Below the pieces are notes generated by a model. The model saw only the letters and a list, made by a program, of their open reading frames with translations, had not been told where the DNA came from and ran no database searches. The translations under genes and the position numbers were made by a program. From assembly GCA_942159475.1 (NCBI GenBank), contig OW804094.1, positions 131,364,755 to 131,428,754 of the forward strand: a stretch of 64,000 nt of DNA, in the 5' to 3' direction. The stretch comes from Sthenelais limicola (Eukaryota; Annelida; Polychaeta; Phyllodocida; Sigalionidae). Positions 13,339 to 24,415 of the stretch are shown piece by piece (within the stretch, counting starts at the first letter, position 1; every line of letters begins with the position of its first letter).

Positions 13339-13560
13339 TAGCGGAACTCCACTAGAGGAAAAACGGCAGCAACAATTTTTTTTGTTGCCCACTAACATCA
13401 GTTCATTTCATGTTTGCAATGAAAACGCAAATGGAGGAGTGTCAGATGTGTTGCCACATTCTCTGGAAACTGTTGTTTCTGTATGGATATTTGTTGCAAC
13501 AAATTAGTGGGCAACAAAAAAAATTGTCGCCGCCGTTTTTCCTCTAGTGCAGTCGCCCTA
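13339..13560. mobile_element. PIF/Harbinger-like MITE, family C, copy 1
   Basis: 222 bp, flanked on both sides by TTA (13336-13338 and 13561-13563), the target duplication typical of PIF/Harbinger. The left terminus is TAGCGGAACTCCACTAGAGG. The right one, reversed, is TAGGGCGACTGCACTAGAGG. Both continue for over 30 bp as AAAAACGGC, then GCRACAATTTTTTTT, then GTTGCCCACTAA. No coding capacity. An inverted 16 bp copy of the left host flank lies inside it (see findings). Confidence 0.85.
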
Positions 13561-14256
13561 TTAGGAAGCCTACACCCGAACAGGGAAATCCCTTAGCGCA
13601 ATAGACATCCAATCACTGAAATGCCATTCTTATCTAATCTGAGTGGCTCTGAGCCTAGACTGATACGTCGATAAGAGATGCAACATAATGAGGAAGCTGT
13701 ATTCTGAAAAGTACTAAGTTCAAAAAGAGTTTTAGGAATAGCAATTTGAAATTGATCCCGACATATTTTCTTTTCCAACGGTACCACGGACGCTTTTCTG
13801 TTTCCCCATGCATTATTGGATTGGTATTTTCGTAAAATCTTCTTCATATCCTTTTAATTCTCATATGGACCGTCTTCTTTTGCCAGGTATCTTGACATTC
13901 ATTTGATTGTGAGTACCTTCTTTTCTAATGTTTAGAAAACTCTAACTCTGGGAGAAATGTATGGTTTATTTTGCATTGACAGATGCATTTCTATGTGCCA
14001 CCATATGATCGATCTGTAATTCTGTATTGCAAAGAGATTAAATAAACTGAGAGAAAGTGTAGAGTTCCTCCCCCAACAGAAACCATGTCTTTGGATGATG
14101 TTCAATCCTCTGGCTCATCCAAGCTGCATTTCTTAGAATAGTGTTCATTTTTGTATTCATTCCTGCGATCAGAAATCTGAGGAACTGAGCGACAATTGAT
14201 GCCGGATGAAACTAATGAGACGATTGATGTCCATATTGCTCTGCCCAAGCCGACCG

Positions 14257-14465
14257 GGGCCTGTTGCATAAGAAATCCTTACTTAAAATGTTCCTTGCTT
14301 GGCTATTTTTCCTTGCTTAGGTATAGGGAATTTCTATTGTAGAAATGAAATTTAGCATTGTCTATATACCAATGTCCTTCCCTAAAGGTTCCTTACCAGC
14401 TGTTCAGCAAGGAAATGTAGCTAGGGAAGGTAAACATTAAGTAAGGTTTTGTTGTGAAACGGGCC
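14257..14465. mobile_element. MITE family A, copy 2
   Basis: About 209 bp with left end GGGGCCTGTTGCATAAGAAA and right end (reversed) GGCCCGTTTCACAACAAAAC, both followed by CCTTACTTAA. This is the same family as the copies at 8.9 and 21.4 kb. The internal halves are also roughly palindromic (TTCCTTGCTTGGCTA against TAGCTAGGGAAGG). Confidence 0.85.
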
Positions 14466-17400
14466 GCTCGTGACATTGCAGTTAATGAAACGTGTAACTA
14501 CTGCGAGTGTCATTGAGTCTGAATGCATTAAACCACCGCTCTATAATTGCAATACTTGCTTAAAATGATAAAGTCTTGATCGTGAAGGAATCCAACTACA
14601 TCAAGCCTCACAAACTATTAGTAGATATATTATAATCATAATGTTATGGCCGTTGAATTTCAAATATATTATCATTTGTTGGGGGGTATATTTGGCCTTG
14701 TCACCGAATTATTTTTAAAGAGACAGACCAAAAATGATACCAACACTCATATGTCAACCCGATATTCTTGCTACATTTCTTCTTCATTTGACCTTTTCTA
14801 AATTTAGGTGGAAAATCCTTTGCTATTATTCATTCCCAAGTAACAGTCACTATTATGCACGATTTGTGATAAAGCAAAAATTTACATAGGCTATGGGCAG
14901 TGGTAATCCTGATGCATATATATATGGAAATATTGCATCAATCGATTGTTCCCCCCTGTCCTGGTCTACTATAGATCTGAGCTATAACCTCAGTAAATAC
15001 TTGCACTGGTAAATACTATACATATGCTGGAAATCGAAGCGTAAAATTTGGAAGGTCCTTTCTTTGGAATCGGCTGTCGAATATATTACACACTCTATTC
15101 GCCCGACCTTCCTGCATTATTAGTTCTACACGTCACCGAATGTCAAGGAGCCTACAGAGGTTGGTAACAGGCCGAGAAGTTCAGTATATTGTGTGTCCTC
15201 CTCCAACCCTCCCACCTATACGATGGGCCTCGATTAATCAATTTTTAACGTTCCATTGTGACATAAATAAAAGTGATATTTTAAGCTATTACGGAATAGT
15301 ATGTTTGATGTGTGTTTAAACAATACCCCCGCGCTTTTCAACATACAAAGCTACTACCTCTTAAAGCATCGTATAATACCCATTGGTTATCACAAAGATG
15401 TGTCCTTTAACAGAGATCTCGTAGGTTAAAGTTGACTGATAGACTATGACAAGGATTGAGGCAAAAATCCCGTTTCCCTTCTTTTTAGTAGAAGCTAGAG
15501 TACTTTTTATGTAAATAACATGTTGTGTTCTTAATTGCAACGTCAATCAAAGTTGCCTCCAGTCAAAGCTGACCAGAGTGATAAGCATCCAAGCCATCAA
15601 GTGGATAGTAGGTTGTATGCATCACTGTGGCAATACAAGCTCTTGTCCAAAAACCTATCGGCGAGACTGTGATGGAGGCATTCGGGAATTATTTCCAACA
15701 TCGTTTTACAAGATAAGTTTATTAACCATTGCAAAAAGATAAGTTTTATTATGCATCCTCATGCATGTTCAGTTGTACTGTCAGCCAACAAGCATACTTT
15801 AATTGTTAGGCCAATGTCATGGAAACATATATGGGCAAGGGCGTCAGAAAATGTACAATAGGCAGCTCTACATAGTCAGTCAATTGTGCTGAAAATGAAG
15901 AGTATATCTTAGTATATCTGAGTGTATTTGGTATTGCGTTGATTAAATAACGATATTCGGTTATGTTGAACTGTATTTTGATGTCATTTCTGTTTTAAAT
16001 TTGGGTTCATTGAGAGTATTGTTGAAGGCGGGTTTTATATCTTCAGGCGATTTCGCTCATATGTATTTCAATCGACCACAAGTAAGAGGTTTAAATGTTG
16101 TGTCAGGCAATATCCTCCATGCGTCTGGTTTGTATCTATATAAGAGGTGGGAACATCAATCCTGATATTGGCAGAGACTTACATGATTGTGGATACCCGG
16201 GAGATATTGAGGTCCCCGGGGTTAAGTGTACGAAGATGGAATTCTGCAGCTGATTTAACAACAAACATATTGATATTCACGCCTCCTCCTCCTTGTGTGT
16301 TCCCCTTAGGGCCTGTTACTCAAGAGTATATGGTTCAAAATATGGCTTCTGGGGGAAACCCTGGTCGACAATGCAGTTGGGTAGTACCATATTAAAGATT
16401 CTTGCTGACATGGGATTGGGGATCGGACCAGGGTATGATTGATATGGGTGATATGGATGACGGTGGATAGAAAATGATAAGATTCCCTGAGAAAATGTTC
16501 AATGTTGACAGACCATACATTTCTTCTGGTGGTCATGTCCCTGAATATTTCGTTGTAATTAATCCAGACACAAAGTTTTTTGTATTGATTAGGAGAGTAA
16601 ATCTGTGGCTGCATGGTTCCGCGATCCTACCGATATAATTTCGTAACACTAACTGTGATGCATCTGTAATTTCAGGGAGTAGCGATTTCAGGTTCATAGC
16701 CACAAATCGCTGTTGAAACCTCTGTGCTCAAGAGCTCAACGATTTGTCACTTGTTACTATCGATGGTTCTGATATTTGTAATGAAGGGCCATTTTCTATC
16801 ATATGACACATTTTCATCTATATTATGTTTGATTAGGTCCTTAATTGTGTATGCATCAGAATGTGTTAGGGCGCCATCATTAACGACAGAGGGACCCACC
16901 TACTAACAAGCTCCTCCTCCTCTCACATATAAAAGCCCTCCTCACCTCTCATTCTACCTCACTCTCCTTCAACACTCCTATACCTAGCTCCCACCCATCC
17001 ACATCCTATATCCACATCTTCAACTCACCAACAAGGCTTTATATCATTCATACCACATTCATATCACCAAACTCATTTGTATCCCCACTTACTGTCTTAT
17101 GTTCCCCCAGTGCGTTGATAAGATGGTGTATACATCAGTTGAAAAAAATCCAGATCAAAGCGTTTTCTTCTCCATTTCTAAACATTAATGTTCACAAAGC
17201 AAGAATAGCCAACATTTTGGTCAATTTCCTTAGGCATTTTCCTCCCTGAAACCCCCCGCCCTCTTGTATAACACGCAACCCTTGCAAGATATAGGATGCT
17301 TCTCACCGTTACCATCGTCATCTGCATTCACCATTGAGCGAGAAATTGCCGATACGTCTGATCAGAATGTAGAAAAATGCTTTTCTCCCTGGATGGGGGG

Positions 17401-18185
17401 AGGCAATTGACTCTAATTGGTTGCAACTAGAGGTTATCGATGGTCTCTCCCAAGGGAAATGTAATGCCCTCACCATATATCAATTGGAGATAGCCCATCA
17501 ATATCAAGATTTTCCTCAATGCTATAAACAAAACTATGGGTTATCATTCACTCAAAGACATGGGTATTATTGACTGTGGTTATTATAGCTCTAAATCGTG
17601 TCCTTTTTACATAAATAGTTTAACATAGATTCGTACAGAAAAAGGATTCCGGGCCCAACGGACGCTTTAAAAACATTGCTTCCATCCTCTGAAGCCGAAG
17701 CAAACAGTTATTTATAATTCGGTTATGGAATAGGAATAGTTTCCACGACTTGTAAAGTAACTGATTGTAATCTTGATCCTATCTCATTGTTAATCTGTAT
17801 CTTTAAGTGATTTCATCTCAAAATGGATAGAGTGATTTTGGATGATTGCATCCCCACAAATGCTAGCCAACTCTCAGTGACGATTATCTGTCTAGGAGGA
17901 CATTTCGGTTTCAAACCAGTTTGTACTCAAATATCTTTGAACCCACTGATGTAATGAAGGTTTTACTGATAGAAATAAGTGGGAATATACTACCATCTGT
18001 CGAAATCTGGTGGAGAAAGTCCACTTGAGGTAGGTAAACAGGGCGAAAAAGCTTTTGTTTTAGTTTATATATATTTAATCAGCCAATAACAACAATCTTT
18101 AGTTTATGTATAATCAGTCAATACCAACAATTTCAGGAAGTTATTTTCAGTTGCTCCTGCTAATCCAATAACGTTTACATCGAGA
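14466..18185. other. Intergenic or intronic sequence with weak signals
   Basis: No supported gene. Two weak signals stand out. A polypyrimidine tract ending in CCCCTTAG at about 16270-16311 precedes a 28-codon open run to a stop at 16395. A TATAAAA box at 16928 sits in a CT-rich stretch. Neither is enough to call a gene. Confidence 0.5.
16928..16934 (+). promoter_or_regulatory. TATA-box-like motif in a CT-rich stretch
   Basis: TATAAAA preceded by a CTCCTCCTCCTC tract and followed by about 100 bp of pyrimidine-rich sequence. The layout is compatible with a core promoter, but no transcript or coding exon can be tied to it. It could be chance. Confidence 0.2.
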
Positions 18186-19521
18186 TTAACCCCTTCGGGC
18201 CCGTGGGCAACAATTGTTGCTGGAGCCATGTGGCCAATTGTTGCCCATTTGGGCAACTATGGCACATTTTGGATATCTATGGAAATTTTGTGTTATACAC
18301 AACATAGTGTATGTGGTATCATCTAAAAGCATACAACATGACAATTAATATTCTAGTATTTATTTCCATGGTAACAGATAAGGAATAGAATGGTAACCAT
18401 GGAAACAAGGTAACAATTTAGGGCTTATTTTTGTCAGTTTTCTTCTTTGTATTTAGGAAATCTGACTAATTCTTCCTTACAAAACCACTAGATTTCAAGT
18501 ACTTGGATACCTTAATATTTTTCAATAAAAAATTCTGTTTTACTCCAATAATTGTTTCCATGGTAACCGATTTTTAATCAATTACATCATTTTTGGACTG
18601 GAATGAATCATAAGATTTTCTGCTGAACCATTCACCCTCATATGATTATACTTTCAATTCTCGCCCAACAGACCGAAATTAGTAGTATGAATCATTTTTG
18701 TCCCTGTATCCTAGAGGGGTAACCATGGCAACAGGTTAGGGTATATAACATTTATTGAGGATCCTAGCAAAAAAATGATTTTTTAAAAATGATCTGATAT
18801 AGTCATGTGTGGTATCCGGTGAAAGCTGAAAATGAGGAGAACTCAGAAATATAAATTGTTTTGAAATTGGGCCAGAATTGTTACCATGGCAACCAAAAAT
18901 CTAAAATAACTTCCATTTCACTAATTTCAGTAGTCATGCTTTTCCATTTGGTTACTATGGTAACAACCTCATGAAATCGTGTAAGACTCATCTAATTTAA
19001 CTGTTGAATCATTTAGACTGATTTCAGCATAAGAAAAAAGTAAGGATCAAATTTAAATATTCAAATTCTAATATTCAATACAGGGGTATCTGTTCCCACA
19101 TTTCTGCATATTGGTATCTAAATAAATCCAATAGAGGTGCTCAGAGCTAGCTAGGAGCATATGGCGTTTCCAAGGTAACATGTATGGAACACCTGTAGTG
19201 TTTGGTATCAAAATGTTCCAAATGACAAGACCAATCTTGATCAATACCTATTTAGATGATTTATCAAATATTAATCTTCATATTTGTTTGAAAACAAAAA
19301 AATAAACTAAATTTTAAAAAACACAGTGTGTTGCCATGGTAACCAACAATTCATGCATCACCGTTTCAAAATTGGAACCTCCAGCCAAAATGCTTTTAGA
19401 TGATATATAGCTTTTATGTCTAAAATCAGTGTCAAATTGTTGTTTTGATTAAGATAAAGGCGTAGGAATATTTAAAAATTAACCTAAAATTTCCTGGGGA
19501 AGCTGGGCTTGAAAGAGTTAA
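18186..19521. mobile_element. piggyBac-like non-autonomous element with TTAA ends
   Basis: About 1.34 kb bounded by TTAA at 18186-18189 and 19518-19521. The left end reads TTAACCCCTTCGGGCCCG and the right end, reversed, reads TTAACTCTTTCAAGCCCA. These match at 13 of 18 positions, and every difference is a transition. TTAA targets and TTAACCCTTT-like tips are typical of piggyBac elements. No transposase frame is present, so this is a non-autonomous or decayed copy. Inside it are seven or more palindromic GTTRCCATGGYAAC-type sites. Confidence 0.7.
18364..19344. promoter_or_regulatory. Cluster of X-box (RFX-type) palindromes
   Basis: Sites resembling the RFX dimer motif GTTGCCATGGCAAC occur around 18366 (TTTCCATGGTAAC), 18390-18402, 18555 (GTTTCCATGGTAACC), 18718 (GGTAACCATGGCAAC), 18880 (GTTACCATGGCAACC), 18951 (GTTACTATGGTAAC) and 19330 (GTTGCCATGGTAACC). 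All lie within the TTAA-bounded element. Binding is inference; the repetition itself is seen directly. Confidence 0.6.
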
Positions 19522-19599
19522 AACACTAATAAAAAACATAATTTATTCTCAAGAATCCATGACTTTACTAGTTGTCCTTTTAAACATTTCTAGGACTAG

Positions 19600-19728
19600 C
19601 AGTCTTCCACTAGTGCCTGTGGGGAAGAGGTGTAAATTGCAATCGCACCAGGGTTCGAACCCACAACACTGGCAAACTTCTGGGTCCAGGCTGGCCCAAG
19701 CTTCAGACTGCTCTGCCATCCCAGATCC
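19600..19728 (-). mobile_element. tRNA-derived SINE
   Basis: On the minus strand the sequence has an A-box-like TGGCAGAGCAG followed about 45 bases later by a perfect internal promoter B box, GGTTCGAACCC, at 19650-19662. The spacing and the start near 19727 fit a tRNA head. The intervening sequence does not fold into a clean cloverleaf with an identifiable anticodon, and an unrelated tail follows. That points to a SINE rather than a functional tRNA gene. The 3' limit is approximate. Confidence 0.65.
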
Positions 19729-21353
19729 TAGTTAAAAGGCATAGATATAAGCAATTCTAATCGAACCTGCCAATTTATTTCATGCTACATCATCTGCTTA
19801 AAAACAATTAACAAAATATTCTTTTTTGAAAACAAGGAAAGGTTGGAAGTCAGAATATTCCCCTGCGGTAATCCATTTATGGTTTAAAGAAGGACGAATC
19901 CTTCAGGTCTTTCATTTTCTTGGTGATTATCTCCCCGCAGTGTCCTAACTCATTTGTGATTACTGTTGCAAGTCCCCTCACATTCACTTAGATCAACTGG
20001 TGGCGAATTCTTTCCCTTAAAGATCCCAGCTGTCCTATCGGCTTCATTATTGAAATATTATCCTCAATAATTGATAGGGTGCCCACGTTCTCGATGCTGG
20101 TGATGTCTATCATAGGGGTAAACGTCTGAACTGATTTGAACCAGAAAGGCCATAAAATATCCCTCAAGAGCCATTTAGAAACATACGGAAATGATCTGAG
20201 ATTTAGAGCCCTGAATTCCCTTCTTGAATATTCATTAGACATTATGCCTAACCAAGTAGCATGAATGTACCTTTTTCAGACGATGCACATGCACCATATG
20301 CCTGACCTGAAGTTAAGTATAGGAGACCATATTTTAGTCTTCATGAAAACTAAAAATAAAGCTTAAAAACACACTAATACCAATCAGGAATCATTAGGTA
20401 GTACACCTTATTTGATACCACATTGAAGATTATGAATTGATGTTTTGCAATGATGTCCCTTAGCCGATACAGATTATATATAATATATAAGATATGTCAA
20501 TATCATCCCACATTCCCATCTCTGTGTAATATACTGTCCATATAGGAAATCCTATGGTTGACAAGGACATCTCCTCCAACTTAGCTCATCACGATAATAT
20601 TCCTCTGGAGGAATCCTTTGTGGCTCTCACTTATATCTCACTGTTATCTAGCCCCAATCTCCATCAATATTTACTGCTCCGTCTGGACAATTGTCTGACT
20701 TGAATGGACATCTGAAGTGTATCAAGATTGGGGGAGGTCTCTAACCGGACATCCCTATTCTTCGCTGTCTTACGCTATGCCCCGAGATCATAAATACAAA
20801 AAACTGTGCAAGGGTAATAACAAAGGGACTGTATCTTATCAAGTAATTCTCGGTCAGGGACATAAATAAACTATTTCAAAGGATGCTGTCCACGTATTAA
20901 GTCACCGATAAGCCCGCTGACATATAAATATAGGACTGGCCTCGTCGTATCAATGTGAGCTGGTATCTTTCAACCCACATACTTAATCAAAAATGATAAT
21001 TAGGGTGTTAGACTTAGATTCCGAGCGCTGCAAGGTTGAAAGCTTAATTAGGTAGGAACCAGACGACATTTAAACGAGCAACTTATCAGACTCTAGACAA
21101 GGCAGCTCATTGAGTGGGCATCTAAATCCTTTCGTAATCAGTTACTACAGTGCAAACTTGTACAAAATACTTCAACAACGATCTAAGATAAAATGCGTCA
21201 CTTTCATTTATATCAGATTATTTCTTTTACATATGCCACACATTTCCTTCTAAACAAAAGGTAAAAGGCAGTGAAATAAACAGAACCAATACTGTGGCTC
21301 GGGGGAACGAATAGTTTAACGAGGCCTAAGACTGGACCAGAAAAGCAACAACT
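19729..21353. other. Intergenic or intronic sequence, nothing recognised
   Basis: Short frames only. A TATAAATATA motif near 20923 has no associated open frame. Confidence 0.5.
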
Positions 21354-22183
21354 GGGGCCTGTTTTATGAGAAATCCTTACTTAAAGCTGTACTCTTTTCT
21401 TAGTTAACATCGGTAAAAAAGATTTTCTACTTTTTGTTTCTGTATTTTCCAACCTATCTAAAAGTAAAACATTTACTGTAGTATTAGTTACAAGTAGAAG
21501 ATAGAAAACAGAAAAGACATTTGAAGAGCAGACAGTGGAATAATTGTATCGGAATTAATTAATTAAGACAGTGAACTGAATCACAGAGAACTTTTAGAAA
21601 CGAACAATGACAAGGCGTCAATCATACGAACCATAATCCTATTTTTTTTAAAAAAAACATCATGTAAGATCAAAATATTTGTAGGAAATGGATCTCTCAG
21701 GAAGACCTGCTTAGGCAGAGAGTAGTATCCAATTTCGGAATGTTATTGTCTGTTCTGAATGAAAATGCAATATATATATTTATAAGTCATTTGACCAAAA
21801 TGTTTGAATATTTTGCCGGTTTGGTTTTGCGATAGGTCTTCATGAAAGTTAACATGGATATTTCGTGGACCAGCCTGCAATGACCTCACTAAGTCTTATT
21901 ACAGCTCGACGGCGGCCATTTTTTTCTCTGACTTCAAATTCTTGTATTATCATATAACAACAGCAGAATATTGATTTATTCAGTCCTATAAGTAATAATA
22001 TGATTAAATTTGGTAAGACTTCGTAGTGACTGAGAATCCAGCTTTAAAATTTTCCTGGCTAAGCTATTTTTTGTATTCTTACTGTAGGAATTGAAATTAG
22101 CATTATCTGAGCAAATGCCTATAAAGTACTGTAGCAAGGGACAAAGATATTAACTAAGGATTCACTTTATCGGAACCAGGCCA
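21354..22183. mobile_element. MITE family A, copy 3, split by a family B insertion
   Basis: The left end is GGGGCCTGTTTTATGAGAAA followed by TCCTTACTTAA. The right end, reversed, is GGCCTGGTTCCGATAAAGTG followed by AATCCTTAGTTAA. The halves are separated by a family B element at 21381-22047; removing it leaves about 165 bp, near the size of copies 1 and 2. The insertion gives a relative age: A is older than B here. Confidence 0.8.
21381..22047. mobile_element. TTAA-targeting MITE family B, copy 1 (nested)
   Basis: Bounded by TTAA at 21381-21384 and 22044-22047. The left tip AGCTGTACTC and the right tip (reversed) AGCTGGATTCTCAG match the other B copies. Shared internal blocks include GATTTTCTACTTTTTG, TTTTCCAACC(T/C)ATCTAAAAG and ATTTGGTAAGA. 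No transposase is encoded. TTAA specificity suggests piggyBac-type mobilisation. Confidence 0.8.
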
Positions 22184-22530
22184 GTAGTATATGGAAAGTA
22201 AGCACTTTATCAGTAGTATATAGAAAGTAACGACCTTGTCAGTAGTATATGGAAAGTAAGCACCAGGTCAGTAGTATGGAAAGTAAACACTTTGTCAGTA
22301 GTATACAGAAAGTAAGCACCAGGTCAGTAGTATATGGAAAGTAAGCACCAGGTCAGTAGTCAGTAGTATATGGAAAGTAAACACCTGGTCAGTGGCTTGT
22401 CAGTAGTATATGGAAAGTAAACACCTGGTCAGTGGTAAATGGAATATAACCACCAGGTTAGTAGTATACTGAAAGTAAGCACCCAGTCAGTAGTATATAA
22501 AAAGTAAGCACCATGTCAGTACTACAATGG
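22182..22530 (+). repeat. Minisatellite, about 12 units of 28-29 bp
   Basis: The consensus unit is about AGTAGTATATGGAAAGTAAG followed by CACCAGGTC. Units start near 22183, 22211, 22240, 22269, 22295, 22324, 22352, 22400, 22428, 22458, 22487 and 22516, with small internal duplications and two unit variants (CACCAGG and CACTTTATC or CACTTTGTC). It begins exactly at the right terminus of MITE A copy 3. Confidence 0.95.
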
Positions 22531-23108
22531 AAATCAGTGTGTTTCTCAGGTCCACAACCCTCATATTATATTAAGTAAGTCATATATATTTGCCTTATCT
22601 TTTTTCAGTTTGGTCTCCTTGGAACTAAGCATTTCCCCGCTTCCTGTTTCTGTTCACTAACTACCAAGAATTTATTTTTAAAATAACATATCCAGGGTCT
22701 AGTTATTGGAGGAAAGCCCTCACCCATTTTGGAACTCTCCATGAAGGAGGCACAAACATAATAACCAGGGTGTGTGAGTATATTGCTGTGTTTATAGTCT
22801 CTAAAGTAGTGAAGCAGGTAGTTGATCTCACTGAAAGTCCAATCATATTCGAATATAGAGAATATATGGCGAAGAGATAACATAAAGGCATGCTACCCTA
22901 ATGAAGCTGTCATAAATCTGCGCCCCTCTGGTCGTAAACAGCAATTAAGAGGGCCGCCTTTTGCATATGCTCAGAGACAAGACGACTCCTTTTCCTTATG
23001 GTTTCCTTTCATCCTCCATAGTTTGACGTTTTCCTCCCGTTATAGTGTCACATGGAGGAAAAACAAAGATAAAAAGGAAGCTGAGAAAGCAGTCGCCTTT
23101 CCCAGAAT

Positions 23109-23184
23109 GTCAACAATAAAGGGGAAAGCGGTGTTATTTGTGTTGCTCTTGTTGCACGAGATAACGATCGGTGAGGCCTATGGT
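23109..23184 (+). CDS. Possible first coding exon with signal peptide
   Basis: From ATG at 23109 the frame encodes 25 residues with a classic signal-peptide layout: short basic start (MSTIKGK), a hydrophobic core (AVLFVLLLLHEITIG), then EAY. It is followed by a plausible splice donor (TATG|GTATAC) at about 23184. The frame is also open far upstream, so the ATG choice rests on the signal-peptide shape. No downstream exon can be joined with confidence, because the exon candidate at 24181 has an incompatible phase. The family is unknown, and chance is a real alternative. Confidence 0.25.
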
Positions 23185-24180
23185 ATACATTTCTTTTCGA
23201 TAACGCGATCTAAATGGGCAAGGCTGTATTAATTAGAAAAAAATCAATTTTACGCCTTTGTATGAGAATATTCAGTAGTTCAGGAAGTTTAAGAAAACCT
23301 ATTAAACATCATTTTAAACGGAGTAAATTTCCTAAGGTGTTCACGAACCTTAAAAAGCAACCATTGAATAAGAGAAGTTCATGACATATGGATATCTTGA
23401 TTGTATAGTTAGAACATGGGCTTCCATAAACAGCCTTTACCCTACTGCTAAAGTAGATATCCACATGACTGTTACGTTCACCGATAGCATTGATAAGTAA
23501 TTCTTCATTTGTATTTCCTGAGACAACATATTAAAGCTGCACATCTGATACTTTCTGTGCATGCCATTGCTGCAAACATCGGTCTCTTTCTTTATTAAGA
23601 TATAAACTATATAATATACATATTATGTAGTTGAATATCAGCAAATATCAGTCTCCAGAAAGGAACTTAAGCATATAGATCTATGGTGCCTACCTGTTTT
23701 TATGTTATTGGGAAATAAATATAATGAGATGCTATATGGTAGGGGGAATGATACTGTACTATTCCCTGATATATTGCAGTACGGAGGACTTTGGTAAGTC
23801 TGTCTTATATCCTCCTGATCGTCCATCAGCCCAAAGGGTCATATCATATCACCCTTGGGCGCTATACTGCTGCAGAAATACAATAAATGACCCCACTTAT
23901 CGACATTAGGACATCATAAAGGGGAAGGGTAGCAGCTGAATTGTGTTGCCTACATAATACCATGGTTAGTGGCACCAGGGGCCTCTCCAGCCTATTCAAC
24001 ACTGATGGGACGCACACCTGAACCCTCAAAGTAAATAGAGAACGCAGATATTACATAATACTTATAGCCATACCGCCAACTTTATCGCAAATATAGCATT
24101 CATTAAAATCCAGCATAATTTTCTGTTATTTTTTGTTTCTGGAATATGATTGTTGGAGTGTTTGTTCAAATTGTTGGCAG

Positions 24181-24415
24181 CGGAACGGGGGGTTGCGCGC
24201 GTTTGTCCCTCTACTCTGTATCCAATGCCGGGCACTTGGATATCATCTCCAAGCACTTAGAGGTCTGCTTGGACGTGGCGAGTGGAGTTGAGTTAAAAGA
24301 CTTGTCTTTCTCGAGGGACTATTTGTTAGGCTGGATAATTCATGACACTGTTTTAAAGGTCCCCCTGCTAGAAGTATTCTATGGTGATTTGCATGCTCGT
24401 CACACCCACCTTAAT
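24181..24415 (+). CDS. Exon-like open segment, unknown protein
   Basis: A 235 bp stretch clearly richer in GC than its surroundings. It is open in one frame and bounded by TTGGCAG| on the left and AATAG|GTATTT on the right. The reading includes SNAGHLDIISKHLEVCLDVA and LKDLSFSRDYLLGWIIHDTV. The entry phase would be 2. I do not recognise the family. The composition shift, the length of the frame and both splice-like borders favour a real or decayed exon. No partner exon is evident nearby. Confidence 0.3.

Noticed and set aside
16270..16395. Terminal exon after a good polypyrimidine tract
   Set aside because: Only 28 codons, no partner exon, and the peptide is not recognisable; too weak to call.
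22182..22530. CRISPR-like array
   Set aside because: The units are contiguous without spacers; it is a minisatellite.
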